From Oscillospiraceae bacterium (lineage in GTDB: Bacteria; Bacillota; Clostridia; Oscillospirales; Ruminococcaceae): a stretch of 44,256 nt of DNA. The stretch is from assembly GCA_016281125.1 (NCBI GenBank), contig JAEEIA010000096.1:1-44256 (forward strand), written 5' to 3'. This document shows, piece after piece, positions 33,817-41,279 of this stretch. A program made the translations under genes and the position numbers. The notes under the pieces are model-generated. The model did not search any database. It worked only from the letters and a program-made list of their open reading frames with translations, and was not told the origin of the DNA. Each line of letters starts with the position of its first letter. Positions within the stretch are counted from its first letter, which is position 1.

Positions 33817-36507
33817 TTATACACCGCCGTCCCGGAGCATACGATTGAGAGAATAGAAGTCCGGTGACTGTACAAATTCAGATGCTTCCCACCGGCTGAT
33901 TTCATCATCATAAACTTTTAATGTGTGATCATCAAACAGCACCCATTTGATCTCATCCAGTTCGCCGGGATGCTGCTGAACAAATTCCTTTGCGGTTCGC
34001 ACCGCAATCTGCGCGGCTTCCTCGAGCGGGAAATGATAGATTCCGGTTGCAATCGACGGAAACGCAATGCTCCGGATTCCGTGTTTGACTGCGAGCTCCA
34101 GACAGGAACGATAGCAGGACGCGAGCAGTTCACGCTCACGGTTGTTTCCGCCGCTCCAATGCGGCCCGGGCGTATGAATGATGTATTCGCACGAGATTCG
34201 ATATGCCTTTGTGATCTTTGCCTGTCCGGTCTTGCAGCCGTTCAGCATCCTGCATTCTGCAAGCAGTTCCGGACCTGCGGCTCTGTGAATCGCGCCGTCC
34301 ACACCGCCGCCGCCCAGCAGACTGGTATTTGCCGCATTCACGATTGCCTGCACGCCGTGATCTTTTGTAATGTCCCCGCGTACTGCCGTGAATTTCGTCT
34401 GACTGACCGGCTCCTGCGGTTCATTCTTCCACTGTATATAGATGTACTTCCTTGCCCAGTCCGGATCTTCATAGTGACTGTATTCATCCATCTGGCAGCC
34501 GTGGCAAAGGTCATCCGCCATTTCAAGGATGACGTCGATCAGTTCCAGATCATTCTTCCATTTTGCATCAATGGCATCATATCCCAGCAGCGCACCGAGA
34601 ATGTTGCCGGTCACGGCGCCTGTGGAGTCGCTGTCACCCTTATGATTTACCGCTGCAATCACGCCTGCGGAAAAATCATTCTGATACCGAAGCGCACAAT
34701 AGATCGCAATGCCGAGCGTTTCCTCAGCGACCCAGCCTTCGCCGATCCTGTGGATATTTGCAAGATCGGATTCGTTGTTTTCCGAAAGTTCGACTGCCAG
34801 ATCAATGATATCCGTCAGTTCTTTCAGATGCTTGTCCCCCTGAAACAGCTTTTCTGCTGTTTGCTTTGCTTCCAGCACAATGTCTTTCAGCATCATCTTC
34901 TGTTCCGGAAATACGATGCGGGAAATGATATGCGTCAGCACCGCAGCCGGCATATAGCCGAGTGAGTGTCCGTGCGTGATCGCTGCAATCTGTGCGCCTT
35001 CCATATCCAGATCTTCGATCGCTGCATGCGGATATTTCAGTGCAAGCGGCGCAACCCGCATAACTCCGCCGCAACCCTTGCTGTCATTCTGCGGATTTCG
35101 GATGAAATCATCCACATGATCTGTTTCTTTTTTCTGCTTGTGCAATGCAGAAAGACAGGTATTTCCCGGCGCTCTGCGGCTGTATAACTCCGGTACATCA
35201 CAAAGCCATGAGATACCGCCCGGCATATTGCTGCGCGATTGCTTCCGGCTTTCCGCATAGGAGATCTCCTGTGTGCGGAGCCAGTCCTGATAGGCGGATC
35301 TGACATAGCATCTCGGCATAGCACCGACCCCTCTCATGCACAGACGGGTTTCCCCGAACAGCAAGCCGTTTGCAGTGAACAGCGTCATCTGTGTATCATC
35401 AGAGATCAGCGCTTTTCCGGCCGATGCGTCCAATGCATATTCCGTGATGCCGGATACGCCGTATGTTGAGAATATCCGATCTTCATCCCAGAATTCGACC
35501 GCATAGCCGAGCGCATCACCGACCGCGCCGCCGACCATACAGCCGCGGATCCTGTCCAGATTGACTTCGGTTTCTTTGATGCATCTTAACGCTTCCTCAC
35601 ACTCCTGCTGGTTTTCCTCGCGGTAGAAATTGTCAAATGCGAAGTTTCGATAAAATTCCTTATAGTTATACTGCTCCGGCGTGCGGTCCAGCACAGCAAA
35701 GTCGATCCGGCGGAACAGGTCCGCTTCGCGGTGATGATTATATTCGATCTCCTTCAGCGCTTTATAAAACAGATCAGAGATGATACGCGCATCGTTGCCG
35801 AACGCGCCGCAGCCCCATGCACCGAGGACAAGATGCCGGTATCCGAGATAAGCCACACATTTCAGCATCCCCATAATACGGTTATAAACCATATCCTGAT
35901 ACGCTGTTTCGCTCATGCCTTCCATGCCGCGGGCGATATTCGGCGCGGCACAGGTCAGCACCGATACGATCACCGTATCGTCAAGCAGTTCGCTGTTTTC
36001 ATCCTTGATGATCTCGACCTGCGGCGTAATCATCAGCGCATCCGAGCCCATCAGCGAATGCAGGCTTTTGTTGTAGTCGTAGTACGCTTTTGCCGCTTCA
36101 CTTTCCAGCGACAGCAGCAGTGAGCTTTTTCTGCACAGGTCCTCCTCCTGTGCTCTTGCGCCTCTCCGGACACCGCCGCCGGGATGCACGGCGCTGGCAA
36201 GGTTCAGCACCAGAATGCCCTTATCATCATCCGAGAACAGATAGGTATCTTCAAGCCGTTTTCTTGCAAGCGCAAAGGAATCCATGTTTTCGCAGCCGTG
36301 GCCGCAGCGACCAATTATGATCGGCGGCTGAAAGTCTGCGCGGCTGCTGTATTTCCGGACATCCTCCGGCAGATAGACCTGAATCTCCTGCATTTGCTCT
36401 GCCGTGAGCTTCAGTGGAATTCGCTTGCCGTTTTTCTCATACCAGCCCTGTTGTAGAATCTGCATGGTGTCTTCAAACATGCGGATTTCCTGTGTTCTGT
36501 CTCTCAT
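33817..36507 (-). CDS. Triple ADP-ribose hydrolase: PARG-like + ARH/DraG + macrodomain
   Basis: 896 residues with three separate ADP-ribose-processing folds. (1) About 10-290: microbial PARG-like domain (TIGR02452 type) with PARG signature GGGVRRGARAQEE, GGG at 110-112 and catalytic QEE at 120-122. (2) About 318-672: ADP-ribosylglycohydrolase (ARH/DraG) with GDALG at 330-334, metal ligands SDDTQ at 369-373 and GDSDSTG at 624-630. (3) About 703-870: MacroD-like macrodomain with NAANTSLLGGGGVDGAIHRA at 724-743 and SIATGIYHFP at 818-827. All key residues seem intact. Expected role: removing mono- and poly-ADP-ribose from protein or nucleic acid. It lies next to a DpnI homologue in an island, so defence or toxin reversal is plausible; no ADP-ribosyltransferase is visible here. 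Confidence 0.9.
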   Translation of the reverse strand: MRDRTQEIRMFEDTMQILQQGWYEKNGKRIPLKLTAEQMQEIQVYLPEDVRKYSSRADFQPPIIIGRCGHGCENMDSFALARKRLEDTYLFSDDDKGILVLNLASAVHPGGGVRRGARAQEEDLCRKSSLLLSLESEAAKAYYDYNKSLHSLMGSDALMITPQVEIIKDENSELLDDTVIVSVLTCAAPNIARGMEGMSETAYQDMVYNRIMGMLKCVAYLGYRHLVLGAWGCGAFGNDARIISDLFYKALKEIEYNHHREADLFRRIDFAVLDRTPEQYNYKEFYRNFAFDNFYREENQQECEEALRCIKETEVNLDRIRGCMVGGAVGDALGYAVEFWDEDRIFSTYGVSGITEYALDASAGKALISDDTQMTLFTANGLLFGETRLCMRGVGAMPRCYVRSAYQDWLRTQEISYAESRKQSRSNMPGGISWLCDVPELYSRRAPGNTCLSALHKQKKETDHVDDFIRNPQNDSKGCGGVMRVAPLALKYPHAAIEDLDMEGAQIAAITHGHSLGYMPAAVLTHIISRIVFPEQKMMLKDIVLEAKQTAEKLFQGDKHLKELTDIIDLAVELSENNESDLANIHRIGEGWVAEETLGIAIYCALRYQNDFSAGVIAAVNHKGDSDSTGAVTGNILGALLGYDAIDAKWKNDLELIDVILEMADDLCHGCQMDEYSHYEDPDWARKYIYIQWKNEPQEPVSQTKFTAVRGDITKDHGVQAIVNAANTSLLGGGGVDGAIHRAAGPELLAECRMLNGCKTGQAKITKAYRISCEYIIHTPGPHWSGGNNRERELLASCYRSCLELAVKHGIRSIAFPSIATGIYHFPLEEAAQIAVRTAKEFVQQHPGELDEIKWVLFDDHTLKVYDDEISRWEASEFVQSPDFYSLNRMLRDGGV

Positions 36508-36705
36508 TATGACCGCCGCCTTTCCGGTTATTACATTTGGTTGATTCGCTGAACAGGCAATATCTCTGTTCAGCTATATGATACCATATTCCGGAGTGAT
36601 AATGGTCGCTTGACACGCGACATTTGGTCTTAGACGAATTTATATACTAATCCAATTCAAGTATATCACGTTTTGAGCGGGATTGCAAGCGTGTTATTTG
36701 AAATA

Positions 36706-36741
36706 ATAAACGGGAGCAGTCCGATGGCTGTTCCCGTGTCT
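36706..36741 (-). terminator. Terminator of the DpnI-like gene
   Basis: ACGGGAGCAG (36710-36719), 8-nt loop, CTGTTCCCGT (36728-36737). On the minus strand the stem is followed by TTATTATTTC; on the plus strand by GTCTTGTTTTT. It separates the DpnI-like gene from the triple hydrolase gene. Confidence 0.75.
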
Positions 36742-36781
36742 TGTTTTTATTTGATTACATTGACAGATCAAAGAAAAAACA

Positions 36782-37546
36782 TTATATTTTCCTATATTGT
36801 CCTCTACCAAAAAACTCAACGAAGCCTTTGTTTCGTAATAACTGCAGTTGTTGTCTTATCTTTGCTTCAACATTGTTGTTATTGATGTGCTTCTTCTGTA
36901 GTAATTCAACATAAGCATATACATCACTTAGTGTGAATTCAGTTTTATGAATCTCATTGACACAATTAAGTACATCTATCAACCAGCCTCTTGATTCAAT
37001 GGATTTTGTTTGAAGCTGTTTGATTCGATTATATCGGTGAATAACATCCTGCTGATCAAGAATTGAACTATTCTGAATTACAGTGATCTTGCCTTGTTCT
37101 GGTATATCACCAAATAGAATATTGCAACCTACCCATCCGTGCCTTCTTGCAGTATCGGCAAGAGGTTTTCTCTTTTCAATGATATCGGGCACAAAGAAAA
37201 AACGAGGGATCAATAATAGTCCAGTCACGTCGAACGATTCACTATATTGCAACAAGAATAAATCAGGATTGGAATCACTTGTTATTCGATCAATCATTGT
37301 CGAATACGCCCCGTCCGCGATCTTTTTACCAATGTTACCGCTTTTACTCTTTAACTCGTATATCTCTCCACAATTATCGCATTGGAAATCTGCAACAGGA
37401 GAGTTATTTGTAAGATGTGTTATTTTCGGGTTTCCACAATTAGGACAATACATATTATCGCCTAACCACGATTCACTCATAACACGGATTTTTTGTGCAG
37501 GGCTTTTGTAACCATCTGATAAAGAGAGATCAAATTCCAATTCCAT
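36782..37546 (-). CDS. dpnC: R.DpnI homologue, methyl-directed restriction endonuclease
   Basis: 254 residues, the same length as R.DpnI, with matching landmarks from end to end. The zinc cysteines CPNC (34, 37) and CDNC (56, 59) flank the PD-(D/E)XK catalytic set Asp53, Glu64, Lys66 (VADFQCDNCGEIYELKSKSG). RRHGWVGCNI, the SRGWLIDVLNCV block and the winged-helix end IRQQLQLLRNKGFVEFFGRG follow as in DpnI. It should cut G(m6A)TC-methylated DNA, protecting a host that lacks Dam methylation. The gene is AT-rich, unlike the core genome, so transfer is likely. AGGAGC precedes ATG 37546. DpnI needs no partner methyltransferase, and none is present. Confidence 0.93.
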   Translation of the reverse strand: MELEFDLSLSDGYKSPAQKIRVMSESWLGDNMYCPNCGNPKITHLTNNSPVADFQCDNCGEIYELKSKSGNIGKKIADGAYSTMIDRITSDSNPDLFLLQYSESFDVTGLLLIPRFFFVPDIIEKRKPLADTARRHGWVGCNILFGDIPEQGKITVIQNSSILDQQDVIHRYNRIKQLQTKSIESRGWLIDVLNCVNEIHKTEFTLSDVYAYVELLQKKHINNNNVEAKIRQQLQLLRNKGFVEFFGRGQYRKI

Positions 37547-37691
37547 ATTTTGCTCCTATCACAGTTTTAGCGCGCCTTACTTAGTATTCTTTCCAGTAAC
37601 ATTTCTATAATATCACATTTCCAGATAGAATGCAATGGAAAGAACGAACAAAGTAATCAATTCAGGTGAAACGGCTGTAATGTAACCACAT

Positions 37692-37727
37692 AAAGGTATG
37701 TACTCGGCGTTCATACCTTTGTTTTCT
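37692..37727 (+). terminator. Orphan terminator between divergent units
   Basis: AAAGGTATG (37692-37700), 11-nt loop, CATACCTTT (37712-37720), then GTTTTCTT. No plus-strand gene precedes it; 37547-37690 shows nothing else. Confidence 0.6.
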
Positions 37728-37790
37728 TATAAGCCTTTCAATTTGGGACACAGTGTGTCTCGAATTTGAAAAAATATACCACCGGTTTAC

Positions 37791-37819
37791 TTGACATTTC
37801 CGCTCGGGTATGCTATAAT
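37791..37819 (+). promoter_or_regulatory. Promoter of the leader ORF-XRE unit
   Basis: TTGACA 37791-37796, 17-bp spacer, TATAAT 37814-37819: perfect consensus. Confidence 0.87.
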
Positions 37820-37876
37820 GTGCTCAACGCAGGGCAGAAAGCCCGCGATATTCTGACGAACGAAAGGGTGAAAACA

Positions 37877-38020
37877 ATGAACGCGATGATGAACAACGCA
37901 ATGAGCCTGTATGCTTATGAATACCAGCAGTTTTGCTTTTTTCTTCAGCAAGAAGAGGAGAGCTGCTTTGTGCTGCGCACAGGACATACGGGTGTTTGTT
38001 CAGCCGCCCTGACAGGGTAA
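37877..38020 (+). CDS. 47-residue peptide, possible leader ORF
   Basis: Met- and Asn-rich start (MNAMMNNAMSLYAYEYQQ), then FCFFLQQEEESCFVLRTGH and a short tail. AAAGGGTG at 37863-37870 lies well before ATG 37877. It is the first frame after a consensus promoter and is followed 37 bp later by a strong terminator, with an XRE regulator beyond. This is the layout of a transcription-attenuation leader, but it could also be a free-standing small protein. No family recognised. Confidence 0.5.
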   Translation: MNAMMNNAMSLYAYEYQQFCFFLQQEEESCFVLRTGHTGVCSAALTG

Positions 38021-38056
38021 GATCGTGTTTCATTGTGAACCATCTTCTGATAGAAC

Positions 38057-38099
38057 AAAACCGTCTGTGTGCAGTACCGTAAGCACGCAGACGGTTTTT
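38057..38099 (+). terminator. Terminator between leader ORF and XRE gene
   Basis: The arm AAACCGTCTGTGTGC (38058-38072) pairs over 15 positions with GCACGCAGACGGTTT (38083-38097), followed by TTGT. No further promoter is obvious before the XRE gene. Confidence 0.9.
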
Positions 38100-38126
38100 G
38101 TATTCTGTCAGAAAGGTGGTATTTTT

Positions 38127-38357
38127 ATGTCTTCCGATACGCCGACGATCAATATGGCGGCGACCGGCGCAAACATCAAGGCGCTCATCAAAAACAAAGG
38201 GCTCAGGGTTGCCGACGTGCAAATCAGATGCGGGTTCAACACGCCGCAAGCGATCTTCAAATGGATGCGCGGCGATGCAATGCCCACGATTGACAATATG
38301 GTGATTCTTGCGCATCTTCTCGATGTGCCCATTGACAGGATCATCATTCTCAACTGA
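38127..38357 (+). CDS. Small XRE-family helix-turn-helix protein
   Basis: 76 residues, essentially one HTH-XRE domain: TGANIKALIKNKGLRVADVQ (helices 1-2), FNTPQAIFKWMRGDAMPTID (recognition helix with the QAIFKW pattern), VILAHLLDVPIDRII (helices 4-5). Similar stand-alone HTH proteins are common in Clostridia, with unknown targets. ATG 38127 follows GAAAGGTGG. Transcription from the 37791 promoter would have to pass the terminator at 38057. A hairpin follows at 38361-38387. Confidence 0.85.
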   Translation: MSSDTPTINMAATGANIKALIKNKGLRVADVQIRCGFNTPQAIFKWMRGDAMPTIDNMVILAHLLDVPIDRIIILN

Positions 38358-38360
38358 ATA

Positions 38361-38387
38361 TACCCGCCCGGCTGCATCGGGCGGGTA
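38361..38387 (+). terminator. Hairpin after the XRE gene
   Basis: TACCCGCCCG, loop GCTGCAT, CGGGCGGGTA; no T-run follows. The first tRNA begins 8 bp later. Confidence 0.55.
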
Positions 38388-38394
38388 CAGATTA

Positions 38395-38466
38395 TTCCGC
38401 TTCGTCTAACAGGCAGGACACCGGTCTCTGAAGCCGTGAATGGGAGTTCGAATCTCTCAGCGGAAA
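38395..38466 (+). tRNA. tRNA-Gln (CUG)
   Basis: Acceptor arms TTCCGCT / AGCGGAA pair perfectly; anticodon loop CTCTGAA reads CUG; T-arm GGGAG-TTCGAAT-CTCTC. Anticodon stem CCGGT/GCCGT has a C-U mismatch at its base. CCA is not encoded. Confidence 0.85.
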
Positions 38467-38470
38467 TCCA

Positions 38471-38511
38471 GTGGGCAGTGCCCACATCCATTGATCTAAA
38501 GCTTTCCGGAA
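38471..38511. repeat. Family B repeat segment among tRNAs
   Basis: GTGGGCAGTGCCCAC, then ATCCATTGATCTAAAGC and TTTCCGGAAG. This is the reverse complement of the segment at about 14410-14449. A similar piece (CGGGCAGTGCCCG ... GATCTAAAGGTCTCCGGAAG) lies at 38894-38937. Confidence 0.65.
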
Positions 38512-38631
38512 GCATTTGATAAAACATGAAGTATATTTATTTCCGCAAGCGCATTGCAATCAACCAGTATTTGTGCGCATCCTTTGATCTGAAGCACGCC
38601 GAAAGATTTTGCTGTTTTGAAAATGAAATAT

Positions 38632-38704
38632 GCCTTTGTAGCTCAGTCGGTAGAGCGCTGGTCTGAAGAACCGGTTGTCGCAAGTTCGATTCTTGCCGGA
38701 GGCA
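38632..38704 (+). tRNA. tRNA-Phe (GAA)
   Basis: Acceptor GCCTTTG / CGGAGGC; D-arm GTAGCTCAGTCGGTAGAGC; anticodon stem CTGGT/ACCGG around CTGAAGA; T-arm GCAAG-TTCGATT-CTTGC. Confidence 0.95.
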
Positions 38705-38733
38705 CTCCAGGGTGTATCAGCACACCTTGATAA

Positions 38734-38804
38734 TTCCGTTTCGTCTAATGGCAGGACACCGGTCTTTGAAGCCGTGAATGGAAGTTCGACTCTTCCAGCG
38801 GAAA
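38734..38804 (+). tRNA. tRNA-Gln (UUG)
   Basis: Nearly identical to the tRNA at 38395; acceptor TTCCGTT / AGCGGAA; anticodon loop CTTTGAA reads UUG; T-arm GGAAG-TTCGACT-CTTCC. Confidence 0.9.
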
Positions 38805-38809
38805 TTCAT

Positions 38810-38893
38810 GGGTAAGTAAGCATAGCGGCGATTGCAGCGGACTGTAAATCCGTGACGTCAGATACACCGCAGGTTCGAGTCCTGCCTTACCCA
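38810..38893 (+). tRNA. tRNA-Tyr (GUA)
   Basis: Acceptor GGGTAAG / CTTACCC; anticodon stem GCGGA/TCCGT around CTGTAAA; long variable arm; T-arm GCAGG-TTCGAGT-CCTGC. Confidence 0.93.
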
Positions 38894-38988
38894 TCGGGCA
38901 GTGCCCGATTCCGATGATCTAAAGGTCTCCGGAAGGTCAACTGCTCATTTGCGGAACACTTCTCTCAATAGGCGTTCCGCATCAATCT

Positions 38989-39081
38989 GGTCGCATAAGC
39001 CTAACTGGAAAGGCAGCTGTTTGCTAAACAGTCAGTAGCCGTGTGTTTCATGGTGTTCGGGTTCGATTCCCGGTGTGACCG
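38989..39081 (+). tRNA. tRNA-Ser (GCU)
   Basis: Acceptor GGTCGCA / TGTGACC; anticodon stem GCTGT/ACAGT around TTGCTAA; long variable arm as expected for Ser; T-arm CGGG-TTCGATT-CCCG. Confidence 0.9.
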
Positions 39082-39145
39082 TTCAAATAATTATTCTGCA
39101 TATATAAACGCAGCATGTTTTCTATCCTTGTTGCTTGCTGTTTTG

Positions 39146-39919
39146 TCAGCGGATCCGTTCCAGTATCAGCTTGATGTGGGTATGCTCTGTGAGCGTAAAG
39201 CCGAAATCCTTCCGGATCTGCCATGCAGTGTAAGGAAGCGTGAACACATCCTTGTATACAAGCCTGTATGAACCGGGGATCCGTTTCATCAGCTCCTCCG
39301 TATAAACAGGAAAGTAGTTTTCATGCACTTCCCTTTCCCAGTTCTGCGTATATTTGTATTTCAGCAGAAAATGCACGAGCTGGCGCTGCGTCTTGATCTT
39401 TCCACGGACTTTCTCAAAGCTCTCCAGCCATTCTGCGCAGCTGCTTTGTCTGACGGCCGCAAGCTGATCTGTGCGGACAGGAATATCCTCTGCCTGCGAA
39501 TACATCATGTCGCGGATCGTAACATACTGAAAGCCGCTCCCGAAAACTCTGTCCCAGAAGATATCAATATCCTTCTCATCGCAGTAGGAATAAACCTCAT
39601 GTACTGTACTGGAAATATTGATCAGGCTCTCTGTAAACGGGATGCTGATTTGTTCCCAAACGTCAAAGAACTGTGCGTCTGGAACGTTCCGGCGTGCGGC
39701 TTCAATCATTTCCGGGCTGATGTCATAGCCGATATATTCGTATTCGGGAAACATCGGCTTCATCGCCTTGATCAGCTCTCCGTTTGCACAGCCGAAATCA
39801 AGGATATACCGGAACGGCTCAAAGACCTTATCCATGAAAAACATCTTATCCAGTATAGAACGCTGCATTCTCGTCAGGTAGATATTCAGATCGGATATCT
39901 GGTTCTTATCTGTATTCAT
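39146..39919 (-). CDS. SAM-dependent class I methyltransferase
   Basis: 257 residues. Motif I YILDFGCANGELIKAM binds S-adenosylmethionine, then YIGYDISPEMIEAAR (motif II acidic residue) and SLINISSTVHEVYSY (motif IV area). A C-terminal ~100-residue helical part with many aromatics follows. The substrate cannot be told. ATG 39919 lies 8 nt after GGAGGG; an upstream in-frame ATA/ATG extension to 39961 covers that site and is rejected. It follows the membrane protein gene at 39974 on the same strand with 54 bp between, so the two may share a transcript. Confidence 0.85.
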   Translation of the reverse strand: MNTDKNQISDLNIYLTRMQRSILDKMFFMDKVFEPFRYILDFGCANGELIKAMKPMFPEYEYIGYDISPEMIEAARRNVPDAQFFDVWEQISIPFTESLINISSTVHEVYSYCDEKDIDIFWDRVFGSGFQYVTIRDMMYSQAEDIPVRTDQLAAVRQSSCAEWLESFEKVRGKIKTQRQLVHFLLKYKYTQNWEREVHENYFPVYTEELMKRIPGSYRLVYKDVFTLPYTAWQIRKDFGFTLTEHTHIKLILERIR

Positions 39920-39973
39920 AACATTGTCCCTCCATTGATCCGGATGCCGGGGCGGTATCACAGATGCTGCCTT

Positions 39974-40957
39974 TCAGTCAGCGCAGGCGCTTGCCTGCTG
40001 CATATTCCTTGATTCATTCCGCATCAGAAGATACATGATGATCCCGGATGCCAGAATCACCAGCAAATTGACCGGAGCCAGCACAATCACCGGCAGCCCG
40101 TCAAAGAAGAATCCGGCGCCGAAGCGGTAAAGATTTCCGTGCAGCAGAATCATCTCACCGATATACATGAGCAATGTCACCGCTGCCGACACAATGACCG
40201 GAATCCGCAGCATGACAGTGCGTCTGCGGTTCAGAAGCAGCGAACCGGTAAAAATGCCTGCGGTCAGCCCCATGAGAATGAAAAACGCTGACATCAGCGA
40301 CGCGGAAAGCGCCGAAACCTGAATGCTGCCGTCCCGCCAGAATGCCGTAAAGCAAGCCAGAATGCACAGCCCGAGAAAGGCTGCCGCGGAAACGGACTGG
40401 AGAATCAATGCACGCTTCCGGCTCTGATTGCCTGTCCTGATGATCTGCGCAAAGCCGTAAAAGCAGTTCAGCAGGGCGAGAATCAGCAGAACGGAAATCA
40501 GATAGAAATGCAGCTTGAATGCGGGGTTATATTCTCCCATGAGAATTTCGACCGCGGAATGCGTTTTGTAATCCGTTACGGTGTCCAGCGGCTGATAGCA
40601 CATAAACATCTGCCAGTCCCGGAGCCTGGCAACGGTTTCCTCCGCGGTGACAACCACATGCCGTTCAAACCAGAATTCCGCTCCGAAGAAGACAGCAATG
40701 GATACGGCAGTACCGCCGAATACCGCGGCGCGCTTCAGCAGTTTGATGCACAGCGGCATCAGCAATATTCCAAGGATGATTGCAGCAGCAAGCGGGGTAT
40801 AGGGGATCACATACTTCGGATAGTTTTCTTTCAGAACAGTCCCGTTTCTGATCATATCGGCAATGACGCTTGTTCCCATATACAGCGGATAAAAGGAAAC
40901 AGCGAGAACGCCGATCAGGACGGACAGCCAGTATATTGCAAACTTTTTGTTTTTCAT
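39974..40957 (-). CDS. Integral membrane protein of unknown function
   Basis: 327 residues with about eight hydrophobic segments (roughly 8-28, 52-70, 74-92, 150-170, 185-205, 215-238, 250-270, 285-315). The 92-145 loop is probably outside, with an EFWFERHVVV start and a LRDWQMFMCYQPLDTVTDY stretch. I do not recognise the family. Arg/Lys-rich turns fit a normal membrane topology. GGAGGTG precedes ATG 40957. First gene of a likely two-gene unit with the methyltransferase. Confidence 0.75.
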   Translation of the reverse strand: MKNKKFAIYWLSVLIGVLAVSFYPLYMGTSVIADMIRNGTVLKENYPKYVIPYTPLAAAIILGILLMPLCIKLLKRAAVFGGTAVSIAVFFGAEFWFERHVVVTAEETVARLRDWQMFMCYQPLDTVTDYKTHSAVEILMGEYNPAFKLHFYLISVLLILALLNCFYGFAQIIRTGNQSRKRALILQSVSAAAFLGLCILACFTAFWRDGSIQVSALSASLMSAFFILMGLTAGIFTGSLLLNRRRTVMLRIPVIVSAAVTLLMYIGEMILLHGNLYRFGAGFFFDGLPVIVLAPVNLLVILASGIIMYLLMRNESRNMQQASACAD

Positions 40958-40984
40958 GATGCACCTCCGTTTCTGTATTATCTG

Positions 40985-41116
40985 AATTATATCATATTAT
41001 TTCGTAAATATCAATGGGAGATGTGTTTTTTCATTCTAAAATTGCAGACATGGGTGCAAAATCGGAGCCGGGCACTGCCCGGTTATATCATACACAGGCG
41101 GAAAAGTCAATCAAAC
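40985..41116. repeat. Family B dispersed repeat
   Basis: ATTATATCATATTATTTCG + ATCAATGGGAGATG (40987-41023), palindrome GCCGGGCACTGCCCGGTTA (41068-41086), then TATATCATACACAGGCGG. It fills most of the gap before the MFS promoter; no gene is present. Confidence 0.65.
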
Positions 41117-41200
41117 CGTAGTGCCGGATATCATAAACAGGGAGGAGGCGAAAGCATCACAGAAAAGCCGGCCAGTGTGTTCCTTTCCGGCGGCCGGTGC

Positions 41201-41230
41201 TTGATTTTTGATCCGTAAATGTGATATAAT
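41201..41230 (+). promoter_or_regulatory. Promoter of the MFS transporter
   Basis: TTGATT 41201-41206, 18-bp spacer, TATAAT 41225-41230. Confidence 0.7.
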
Positions 41231-41279
41231 AAAAATATAGTCGTAACTCCGACAAAAAAACGGAAGGAAATCCGGAACA

